NCBI GenBank assembly: GCA_940671915.1
Contig: CALNVZ010000174.1
Span: forward strand, 74,918,240 to 74,982,239
Direction of reading: 5' to 3'
Source: Paracentrotus lividus
Taxonomy: Eukaryota > Echinodermata > Echinoidea > Camarodonta > Echinidae
DNA: 64,000 nt
Shown here: piece after piece, positions 38,301 through 51,200 of the stretch
Layout: every line of letters begins with the position of its first letter
Numbering within the stretch: position 1 is the first letter of the stretch
Translations under genes and position numbers: made by a program
Notes under the pieces: generated by a model
What the model saw: the letters and a program-made list of their open reading frames with translations, nothing else
Databases searched by the model: none
What the model was told of the DNA's origin: nothing

Positions 38301-41300
38301 CTTCGTATTCAGTAATAAAAAAATATATATTAACTACATTAAAACTTAAGCGAGACAACTAAATTCTATAATAATTTGGTTTTGGGCCAACAAATTAGCT
38401 TTTATCTGTACATGTCATTGTCTATATGAAAGAGTCCAACCAGTGTCAAACTAAAATATTTGATCAAAGCAAACATTTACCCCCAAAATAGAAAGTGTCT
38501 AAATTTAAATTTACCACCTGCCCCAGGCCTCTCCCCCCCCCCCCATTTACGCCAGTGGAAGGTATTACAAAAATACTATAGCTAACACAAATTAAAATAA
38601 ACTTGGACTCACCTGGTCATAATTCCAAGCAGGTTCATTTTGCATTATTTCATTCCAATTCTCGCATTGCTGATTGGAATAGACTGCTGGAGCCCGCTGG
38701 AATTTATCATTCAGCATATAACCAAGCCAGTGAACGTCACTCCATATCGCAAACAGATCTCTGAAAGATTAAAATGAAAGGAATTATACTTTTAGGGACT
38801 TGAAGCGTAGGAATATTCTTATGCTTGTGATAATAAGAACTTTCATTATTTAACGCAATTATAGTCCACAGTGTTGCGCTTGTTAATGAACAGAAAAAAT
38901 GAAATAAAGATCACCTCACTAAGAGAGGTATTATAACTTGCCATGAAGTGGGTTCGTGACTAGTTAGCGACTCCGAGTCTCTGGAGTTGCGGAGACGTCC
39001 GATGAGACACCGCGGAGACTTATTATGATTTGCGGGGAAATGGAACATTTTCATAAACATGTATATAAGATCTGTGGTAGGACTGCGATGGGATAGGCGA
39101 CCGGGGGGGGGGGGCATTTCATCAAAGGACTTGTCGGACGTTTTATCCGACAAACTGTTACAAGCTACTGAAATGCTTGCATCTGATTGGCTGAGAGCAA
39201 ACTTGTCGGATAAAATATCTGACAAGTCCTTTGATGAAATGCTCCCCTGTTATGGGTAATGGGTTATGTTTAACCAAGTCGTTCGTAAAGTTTGCGAACG
39301 ACTGGAACATGTTCTTTGATCCTATACTAATCAGATTCACGAACATGTAGCTCAAGAACTGATCGCCACTCGTTCGTTAAGTTGTCCGTAACTTACGAAC
39401 GATTTAGTGAAACACCAATCCAAGCCCACTAATATCTTGGATAATGAGAACCAGTGTTGGAAAATGATTTTCTCATTATTTAATGACTTATGAGAGGGAG
39501 GGGGTGGGGTGTCCGTTTCGACCGGTAACGTCGCACGACACATAATGTCACAATCTGGTCACAAATGCGCATTATTTACGTCTGGGACCAACATTTGACG
39601 TCATTTGAACCTCGGTCCCATTCTCATCAGTTTGTTGGCCTTTATATAGAAACTAACTAAGATAATTTTATTAAATTGTTTACATTGTGAAAAAAGGAAA
39701 AGAAAATCATCCTTCTAACTGATGCGGATCGGACCGAGATTCAAATCCCAGTCACGTCTTTCGGATGGTGACGTCACAGGATGGTTCTATACGTAAATAA
39801 TGGGTCAGTTGTGACATTATGCGTCGCTGCGACATTATCGGTCGTTACAAGGTCTTTTGATATCACCGACCTCTTGTATCGTCGCGTGATGCGGATCACA
39901 CCTACAGCATTCTCAGTTGTGATCTTGCCACTAGCCCAGGGGATCCATTCGTAACGTCCAGTGTTCTCTGCATTGAATTCAATATCCTCTGTCTCCTCCC
40001 AGCTAACAACACCATCCGTTTCACTGTACGCTGTTGACATCAAACCCGAAAATGACACATGAAACATTTTATTTGAATGCATATAATTCTAAAGCACCGT
40101 TAAACAGTGAACGATCCTTTAACTTTTGGAACTGCTTACGACTTCCGGGAGGATCGTGTAATAATGGAAATTAGTGTTGGGGTTGTTTCCATGAGTAAGA
40201 GCTTTTCGCGAGTTACTTCGATTGCCTCTTTCAGTTAACAATGTTTGGAAGGGGTGAGAAAGAAGAAGTCTGATTTATGCACATTTTCTATAAAGGGCTA
40301 CACTGTAACAGATCTACTGCATCATCTCTTTCCTCATTTCAGAATTATAAAAAAAAAGAAGATTCAATTTGAATGTAAAATCAAATCAAATCGCATCGAA
40401 TCGAATCCAAATCTTGATATAAAGTCCACAGGCCTCTAACGAGTTGTGAGAACATGAAAACGAAGACGTGTGTAATATTAGCTTGCTTAAATGACCATTT
40501 GGGTTTATTTATCAAATGCTGTGATAACAATATTCATGTGGGTATTAAGATTTATTCCAGTACTCACTTAATATATCTATATTAATCTGGGTGTAGTTGA
40601 TAAGCTTCGGATCCCACTCGATAGCAACCGGGCGATCAGAGAGCATCCATGATTCACTGTGTGGGTTGATCCTTGTTATACCAGGAGGCACATCACCAAC
40701 GTCAACTATCAACGTAAAACATTAACCATGCTTTATTACAATATAACACAATTGAGATTTGGCTCTTTTTGTTTAAAACATGATATCAGGAGACACGATG
40801 GAAGTAGTATCGTGAAATTAAATCCTCTAGTACCAGTTAAATTGAGAAAATGACATTTATAAGAGTTCATGGTTGATAGTTATAAATGCGACCAAATATC
40901 AATCATGGTGGTTAAAAAGTTTGAAAGATCGAATGAGGATAGGTCGAAGAAAAAAGGAAGACAAAAGGGAGAGAATAGGTAGTAAAAGAAAATAAGATGA
41001 AGGAAATATAATGAAAGAAGAGGGGAAGATGAGAGCCAACTTCATTAATAAGAATTAAGGATAAGGAAGAAAATTATTAAAAAAACAACAACCCAAAACA
41101 CAAACAAATAATGATTATTCTTACCAATGTCAAACACGCCTGTGTATGGGAACGTGATGGCATCGTTGTTAGATACTCTCGTTTCAATACGACCAACCTG
41201 GTAGAACGTAGGAACGACGCACCAGGCACGCTGTGCACTCATCCACGTACAATTAGTGAGTGCGATCGGGTCATCAACCGGACCGAACTGGAGCCAGATA

Positions 41301-44300
41301 TCGTCTTCGAGTGTGAAACAAGGTCCTTGAATGTACAGGAACTGATGACCAAGCATGGAATCGTATCGTGGAAACGTTTTCACCTCACCTTTTCAAAATA
41401 AGTTTTGTATAAATAAAGGGTAATTGAAGTGGTTATTGTTTATACGAGTTAAATTTGCTGATCATAGGACATCCCTAGCACTCTACCTCGAAACATGTGA
41501 AACCTCTAACTACTTGGAAATGACTCTCCGAAAATAGCTTGGCTAACGCACAATCCCTTGCTGAAGACCGCAGAGGGTGGAGATCTTCAGTTGCTGTCTA
41601 ATAGTCGGATTTGGTCTGACAGCAGATGGCCCAATCCTTTTATTGTCCAATAGGCCTACTACATGGGCTAAGCCCATTTGTCATGTTTGTCTTCTAACAA
41701 TTTGGTTTTATTTCCAATTGGCCTAATTCATACTTGGTCTAATTCTCACTTTGTCAAATAATACCACTTGGTCTAATTGTAAATTATCTAATAGCACATT
41801 CACCTAATTCCCAAATTATCATTTTCTCTGTTACAAGTTTGTTGGGTTATAAACCAAGTAGCAATTCACCAGTCTGGTTTAATGCATGGAGGAAAGGTTT
41901 CTTTTCTCCTCCATCATGGTCCTTGAAGTTAATAGAATTCTAATAAAGGTGACATTAACCTGACAGTTGGTGCAACGCAAGTCGAACTGAAATAGAACTG
42001 ATGTAGTAGACCCACACGCCAGGGATCTCGATTTGGAATCCTCAGCAAAAAGAATTAGGTCTTGAGGAAGTTACTGGTCTCGGTGAGTAACCTTTTGGAA
42101 CGAGGACTCTAAAGCCATCCCCCTGCGTTGAATCCAACCTGCAAGAACGAGGTACATGTGACTACTATCAGGCCCCTTACTTTTACTTTTTGAAGATATG
42201 AACGTATAATTTCCACATAAAAGTGTAGATATCGGTGGTCAAAATGAAACGGACAGAAATGAGAATAAAAGTATTTTGAAAAGTAGCTAAGCAAATATGG
42301 GTGAACCGAGAACAACTGAACATAGTCACAACTATCTAGAAAGTTCTTTCTTTAAATCTGAGATGTTTCTATGGTGTTGAACAAAAAGGCGATTTTGTTG
42401 CATAAGTGCGTTTATGAAGTCTTGAAGAGTAGCCACCTAACTTAGTGACGGGACAGTGCAGACTTGAGAGCGGTGTAAAATTACTTGTAAATTATACACA
42501 TGCATAATCGTTATTTACCAATGTTCCGTATAAAAATGTATGTTCGTAGTTGCAGGAAAATTTCAATGTTAGGCAGATAATAGATTTCGTAGCTGGATTC
42601 AACACCCTACCTGGCCGGTGAACTCCGATACCGTTGTCGGCCACCACCATTGCTCTCGACTCCCGTTGTCCAGTCAATCTGGTCGTAGATGAAATGGCAA
42701 AAGTCTCGAACTCGTCGGTAGCGACAATGCATTGAAAGTGTTTCTCTGGAGTGAGAATGAAAATAAAAAATAAAAAATAAAATAAATTTAAAATAAAAAA
42801 AAAAAAAAAAAAATATCTTTTTAATATGTCCATTATTTTTGTAAAGTAAATCAATACATTAATAATTTTAATCACATTGATCAATATTTAGACATTTTGC
42901 CAACGGGTCTTCTGATCTATTTGGAATTCACTTGCCTGTTTGGCAGGAGTTATTTTAACTGACCCCACAGTTTCAAGATAAACCTTTATTTCAACTCTGA
43001 AGTTATTCTTGAAAAAAGACAATAAGGGAAAATTCCATGTTTTTTTTTTTAATGGCCTAAAGTTCATCATTCGTCGATCGCCGCCTAAAATACTACGATC
43101 ATCTTTTATGGTGTCTACTCTCGCAGTGATACCAAATTTGGCTGCCAGGCTGCCTTTGATCTTAGTTAGAGCCCATTCCATCGCATCACCCCTTTATCGC
43201 CCAAATCGGCTACAAAGCGATAAAGTACCACCACATTGTGCGTACAAAAATCCCACGTAGGTGGCGTAAATACTCTGAAAAAAAAAAAAAAATTTGAAAT
43301 ACGACATGCAGTGCAGAATGGGCGAGAGATATGCACTATGGGGGGGGGGGGTACTAGTATTATTTTAATCAATCAACTCCATCCTCAACTATCTCATATT
43401 CTCATGACTATACCCTAGACCAGGCTTATCGATTCGTGATTCGTAGAGATTGTAAGAATGCCGTTTACTTAACCACCATTATCAAGTACAAAATTATATT
43501 AAAAAGAAATAAGAAGAAGAAAAGAGTTATTTAACAAACCTTCAATGTAACTATAATTTTTTTTTAATCAAAATGTCTATCTAAGCCTGCCGGTTCAGTT
43601 AAAAGAAACACGTATTTAAGAATACTTCATTTTTTCTTTCTTTGGTCCTTTCTTTAATCCTTCTTTGTTTCCTTTGAAGTCAAGCCTAGTTGCTCTTGCC
43701 AAATTCATTTATGACGTTTGTGCATGTTCAATCGTCTAAACCTATTCGATTGTTTTTATACACTTGTTTTACCTGTTTTACTCACAATTTATCTACTTTA
43801 TATGTATGTACTGTAAGATTTCATTTCCTACCTTGTCTTTTCCTTTTCTTTACTGCATTTCCCTAATTTTAATGACGTCATAGAAACACTCGTTGTTTTT
43901 CTTTTGTCTCGAAACGCCATACAAATAAAACATGTCAAAGGGAAATGAATATGTCTATGTGTTACCTTTAATAATTGGCTTGTCCAATTAGAAAACAGTA
44001 ATTCTACGGGTCTCAGAATCTTAAAAAGACCTCTTTTACGAACTTAATTAACCGTTCTAAGTGAGAAAAGAGTTTTGGCGCAGTTTGAGGAGATTCTGGC
44101 CCACTGTGCGACGTCTCCTCCATAAGATAGACATTTAGTTTTGTTATATACTTTAGAAGCATTAGTAGAACAGTTTGTGCATTTGCCATTTTAAGTCTTA
44201 CATGTGCACGACTGGACTTGATTCACATACTACATCCATTTATTTAATCACTATTATGTTAGTCGATTCGTTAGTCTTTTTAATTAATTTTGTACGATCA

Positions 44301-45195
44301 TGAAATACAAATAATTTCTTCAGTAATTTATGGCTGACAATCCGATACCTGACATGAGTGAGATGCTTCAAGACCTTTCATGGGATATGGCCAGATTTTC
44401 ATGATTTTCTTACCAAATTTATTCCATCAGCAAGACCGTAGAATCCCACTTCCATCCAGGTGGCAATGATGAGAACTTTAGGTTGGAAATCATCCCATTC
44501 TACGAATCCCCTTCACGAGAAAACAAACAAGTAAACAAATGAACAAAATTAGATAACGTACGCATGAAGTTATATTGAATGATAGAAATGTATTCACGGC
44601 TAATGCTACGCACTTTCTTTATCACCACAATATCATCACCAGTCACCACACCATCACAATCCTCCTCGTCATGATCATCATCATCATCCTTTCCATCACC
44701 ATCATCATCCTCATCATCACTACAGTCTGTGTCAAATAAAATGGTACAAGTGGAAAACATTTTTTTATAGTATGAAGATTAATCACAGCCTGCTATTGTT
44801 TGGTACTTTCATAAACAGGAAGATCACACTTTTGCCTGCAATTTTTTTCATCACATTTGGTGCTGTAATTTTTGAAATATGACTAGTTTTCTACGATCAA
44901 CAAAAAAAAAAAAAAAAAAAAAAATCCATTTTTTCGCACGCCGTTCCATGCCTTTGTGTATAGGTTTCGCTTAATGGCCATGAAGTGCTCAATTTCGATT
45001 TGTTACTCGTCGCACAAAATTTAGCATAAGTTTTGTTTTACGAAAGCAAATTATACAGAACAAAGTGCATTAGCAAGGAAAATCTTTTGACTTTATTTTG
45101 GCACCACATACACACATTATTTGAAAATATTTCACACCTAAATATTTTTTTTCCGACTGTACCATTTTTTTTGACACAGGCTGTATAATCATCAA

Positions 45196-45231
<36 letters not shown>

Positions 45232-48200
45232 TAGCATCATCACCACCGTCATTATTATCACCATCATCATCATCATCATGCTCATGCTCATCATCATCAC
45301 CACCATCACCACCATTAGCATCGCCACCATCTATCATCTTCCTCCTCCATCTCCTCCTCCTCATCATCATCATAATCATCATCACCATCATCTTCATCAC
45401 CTTTATCATCATCATCATCAATAACCACTCTACGATCATTAACATCATCAATTGCATCATGACCCTAAATTTACCTGTGTATTTCTGTTGCAGCTCTGTC
45501 AAGGAGATCTTGCTCCGTGGTTTGTCGGTAATAAACATACCCACGTTCAGTCATATCTACGTTGGCCCAGAATGGAGCAATAAGGATCCTCTCTCGATCC
45601 GTCGTTTCCTGATGGGTTCAGACATAAACAGAGACTTAAAATTAATATAAATGTCTGTTTCTTCCAACATGCACGGTTTGAGTTTGTAAATGTACACTTG
45701 ACCATAAGCGTAAATACCTGCATTATATAGCAGCCGTGTATAACATCACAGTGGTTGATACAGGATTTGAAAATAACATGTACTACTGTACAGTCAATGG
45801 GTAGTTTTCAAATTAGAGGGGGTGTGTCCCTGCGCCCCGCCTGGATCCGCTACTGCATCATAACCTTACATAACCTTATCATAACCTTACATGGTTTTAT
45901 GTCTGGACTGATGGTTATTACAAACAACATTTGACATTTCAAATATTGCCAATGACGTTATAAAATAACAGAGAGAAAAAAATCATCAAGATTTGACGAA
46001 CGTACCTCCAGATCTGGTCCAATAGGGAACACAGGTTGTGCAGCTTCGTATTTTGTGTATTTGTTTCCAAACGAAAGGACGCCATTATCGTTTACCTGTG
46101 GGTAATAAGACAAGAACATCTAATATGGTAAAGCCAAAATAAATCATGAGATAAGAGGCAGTCGCTGCAAACTACAACAATTTGTTGATTCAAACTGAGA
46201 TTCAGTATTTTTCGACATGATCGATTGGGTATATGACATATATGACAGATTGATGAGTTAATTGTCATATACGAACAAAATTTGTTTTAAACTATTAAAC
46301 ATGTTGAAGGATCACTTTTGGAAAGATAAGGAAATGTTTGACAATCACTCCGCGGTATTCGAACAATTACTGGTCTCATATATTTTGGATTTCCCTTTGC
46401 CGACTACTGTACTAAAACAAATCTATATTGTTCTACCATCTTGTTTGTAAATTGTAAACGAACAGTCGCAAAGTGGTTGACGATGGTTGCCGATGTTCGG
46501 CGATCAGTTACTTTTACTCACTGAAGTATACTAAACATAATAATAAGAATAATAATAGTACATTTCTTCGTAAACGCATAACACCATAAGGTCTCTATGC
46601 GTGAGAGTCCACCATTGGGCTACCATAAATAGTCCACCATTATTTTGTCTACCATCTATAACCCCGGTCATAGGTGAGCCGCCTATGCTCAAGCATAATC
46701 TGTTCAGCGAGTGAGTAAAAAAAAAAAAAAAGAAGAAGAGGTTAGCTGCAGCAGCAACAACCAGGAGCCCACCAAATTCTCGAACAAGGAGTTGGAGACC
46801 AATGATAACCGTTTACAGCCGAAATATCTTTACAAAACTGCAAACTAAATTTAGAGGGAAAAGGCGTTAGGTTTACCATACTAATAATATATGCATCTAT
46901 TGGAAATAATAGTAAAAGGTGCATTTTGTTATCATTGCTCTAAAACTTTAGGTTAATGCTTTTATTCAAAGAGAGATATCCACCTGAACAATGGTCTGTT
47001 TAATCATTCAGTTTGTATTAAAATGGGATTTATTCTATGTTTGATTGAAACTGTTCCTTTGATGATTGAACCATTCATAACTTTATGCCTAATCAACAAC
47101 CAGGCTTGTTATAAACCTGTTAATTTCTTTACATGTAGGCCCAATGACTGTTTCAATTATTCGTACATGAGTCATTTCCCTCAAATAAATTTGAACTTTG
47201 AACTTCTGAAAACTTGAAGCCAAAGCCATATTGCTGACAAATAATTGAGTTTGAGACCAGATCAATAGCATTTAAAGGCTGAATATTTTCACGTTTCTTT
47301 TTCGTTTTTTGTTTGTTTATTTGTTTTTGTTTTTTGTTTGTGTTTTACAGATTGTCTCTCATTTAACTACAGTCCTGATAGAGTAGAATTCATCTTTTCC
47401 CAGTGTTTTTCTCCTTGTTTTCATCTAGAAAGTAGGGTACTTTTCTAGTCTATAAAATATACCTTCAAGGAAAATCGACAAAGAAAACCTTTGAGAGATT
47501 GATGATTAAAATCATGAAAATGTAGAGAAACACAACAGAGAAGCAATCATGCAAACAAACTTGTTAATACAGAGTTTAAAGGTACATACGATAATGGATT
47601 CTGTGAGTAGAGAATGTTATTCTGGGTTTATGTTCTTCGTGCGACTTCGCGGCTGGAAAGGTAAGCTGCCTCCGCTGCCAATAAAGAATATTGTTTTTGA
47701 ATTTGAAAAGCATTGTCTACGTCACAAATCCCGTGATCGTATCTGATTAATACGTACAAAGATCCTCCAGTATTTGTGGTTGTAGAACGGGATGCCCCAC
47801 CTCAACTCAAGAGCAGGTGATGATACATCGTTGTCTTGTCGTAAATAATCATCTCGATTTCCCTCACCAAAAGGATAGAAATCTGCGTTAGAAAATGACA
47901 TGAAACAATATTTCAGGTTTGTTTGTTTCTATAATCAAAACCAGATAAGTATTCAATGTTTCAGATTAAATTTTTCCATTAATTATAAATTATCCCGGAA
48001 ATCTAGCCTTATGATCTAGCATGTCTATTGGTCTATTTAAATAAGTTTACGGAATAGGATAACATGCAGTAATTCACGATCGTAGATTTTTATGAAGAAT
48101 TAATGAGTTTTCGTGATAAATACCTCTTCGCCCACCTACCCCCAAAAATAATATTTAAAAAATAATGATAATTCACCAGTATTTGCCACACTTTACCACA

Positions 48201-51200
48201 GGAAAGCCGTTCAGGTTCTCGCTGACATGATTAAAAAAAAAAACCTTAAAAGGAGGACTCCAGGCTGGAGTTTTTATGGTTGGAAAAATAGAGTAAAATT
48301 AAAAAGGCACAAAACTAAAAATTTCATCAAAATCGGATGAGAAATAGCAAAGTAATGAATTTCTTAGGTTTTGATTTTTTTTCTTGATGAAACAGTTAGC
48401 ATAACCTCATGCATATTCAATGAGCAATTTGATGATGTCACAGCCCCACTACTTCCTTTGTATTTTATTGTATGAAATAACAATTATCCACATTTTCTGC
48501 CCCAAGGACATAAAAACATGGATGCCTCCTTGTGGAATGTTTAAGGCCATAAGCATGATAAGTGTTTTTACTTATTTCAATTTGAGGGACATATTTTGTA
48601 CACGAAATGTATGAAAAAAAATGCAATAAACAGATTATAATAAAATACATAAGAAGTAGTGGGGCTGTGACATCATCAGTTTGTTAATTGAATATTCAAG
48701 TGACTATGATGTCATGAACTGTTTTATCGAAAAAATCTCAACCTAAATAATGCATAAATTTGTTATTTTTCATCCGATTTTGATTAAATTTGTTTGTGTT
48801 GAGCTTGTAAAATTTATTTAACTTTTCAAAACATTTCAATTTCAGCCTGGAGTACGCACAGTCAGATGATATGTTACTGAATATACAAAAATATTTTAAC
48901 GATGTGTTGCAGTGACTGTCCCACAAAACAACACACAACTGGCCAATACAACAATATTTTCGCCTTATCAAGCTTATTGCATGAAATTAAACTCAATATC
49001 AACTCTGGCATGATGCTAAATAAAAATATATTATGCTAATATTTAATGCATAAAAGGTAGTTCTCCGGCTTTTGTCATGTATTTGAGACTTCATACAGGC
49101 ATGATTTTTTACTTGCGATTTTGCCCGATTTCGCCCTTTATTATTTTGAGACTTCATACAGGCATGATTTTTATTTGCGAGATGCTGTTTCAAGTGCTGA
49201 AATCACAAAATTCTACAAAATATGATAAATATGAAATGTTAATAATGTTCCTTTGCAATCCACATGTTGTCTTTGCATCTCAAAAACACTATCATCAAGT
49301 GCTTGACGAAAAAATAAAGAACAATCGAATTAACTCACAACAATAAATCAATATAATGATTGCGCCAAATATACATTAAAGTATTCTGTTTCATGTTTTG
49401 TTTTCATTTATTTATTTCTCATTTATTTATTTATTTATTTATTTGTTTTTTGTTGTTGTGTATTTAGGTTAAGGAAAGGCCTAATGATAAGAAAAATATA
49501 TAAAAATTTCAGAAAATTATTTTTTAGATATAGATAAGGAATAATTGGAGTATACATGTAAATGTAAAACTTCCCTCGAGTACGTTGAATTTGACAAATT
49601 TAATTTGATTTCATTTTCAAAATAAGTGCATATCGTACCTTTGCATATCACAACTATTGGAGTACAAAATATACGCGTGGAACCAAGCCAACGTAACATT
49701 CAAGTTCATTTATTTCCACAAATCAATATAATAAAGCAATTTACATGCAGTGTATAAAGCAATCAAATTAAATTCATTTACATAAAAACAAATATAAATA
49801 TATATACATTATACTGTAAAAAATGTTTGTATTTTTACAGCAAATCTGCTGTCAGCAGAGTCGCCATAAAAAATGTAATTTAAAAAACAGTTTTATTGTA
49901 AATTTCTCCTGCTAATAATTACGTGAGAAATACAAAATATACATCAGGAGTAACACATTTTTCCCGTTTTAACCAAATATGTAAGCTATAGAACTCTAAT
50001 GATTTTTTTTCTTCTCTTTCATTAATTATTAGAGGAGAAATTTACAGCAAAACTGCTATTTCAAATTGCATTTTCGTATGGCGACTCTGCTGACATTACT
50101 TTGCAGTATTATTTTTTTTACAGTGTACACTGTAAAAAATATATGTATTTTTACAGGAAATCTGCTGTCATCAGAGTCGCCATAAACATGATAAAAAATG
50201 TAATTCAAAAAACAGTTTTGTTGTAAGTTTCTCCTGCAAATAATTACGTGAGAAATAAAAAATATACATCAGGAGTAACACATTTTGTTCCGTTTTAACC
50301 AAATACGTATGCTATAGAACTCTAATGATATTTTTCCTTCTCAACATTATTCTTAAGGGAGAAATTTACAGCAAAACTGTTATTTCAAATTACATTTTCG
50401 CATGGCGACTCTGCTGACATCACTTTGCTGTATTATTTTTTTTTACAGTGTACACTGTAAAAAATATATGTATTTTTACAGGAAATCTGCTGTCAGCAGA
50501 GTCGCCATAAAAAATGTAATTCAAAAAACAGTTTTGTTGTAAGTTTCTCCTTCAAATAATTACGTGAGAAATAAAAAATATACATCAGGAGTAACACATT
50601 TTGTTCCGTTTTAACCAAATACGTATGCTATAAAACTCTAATGATATTTTTCCTTCTCAACATTATTCTTAAGGGAGAAATTTACAGCAAAACTGTATTT
50701 CAAATTACATTTTAGTATGGCGACTCTGCTGACATCACTTTGCTGTATTTTGTCTGTATTTTTTTTTTTACAGTGTACAATCAAGAATAAAAGTGGAGGA
50801 GCCTAAAGAAAAGCAGAGCTTGTTGTGGATAGGCCCCAATAAAGGAATAATACAAAAATATTGCTCAAATGAAAGGAAATAATCGTTACGAGGAAAAAGG
50901 AATAAAAAAATATAAAAAAAAAAGGAGAAGAAGAGTTGAAAGAGGATAGAAAAGGGATAGAGAGAAGAATTCACTGGAACGGGGACACACGGATACACTT
51001 ACAGGAGGGGTAACAGTAACTGAAAAGACATATTTTTAAGGGGATCTGCAGCTGGTATATGAAAGCAAAATATTACGTCACACCTTGCTAGAGGTACATA
51101 AAAAATACAAACAAGTTTAAAACATCCAGTCCCATTCACAGAGGTGAGGGAGTACAATATATACAAAAGAGTTCATGCCTGGTCATACATTATTCGAGAT

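Noticed and set aside
45038-45544. Asp-rich and Met-rich frames on the - strand
   Set aside because: They are translations of the CAT/ATC trinucleotide tract and of the adjacent MITE, running antisense-in-frame into real exon 4 only by chance.
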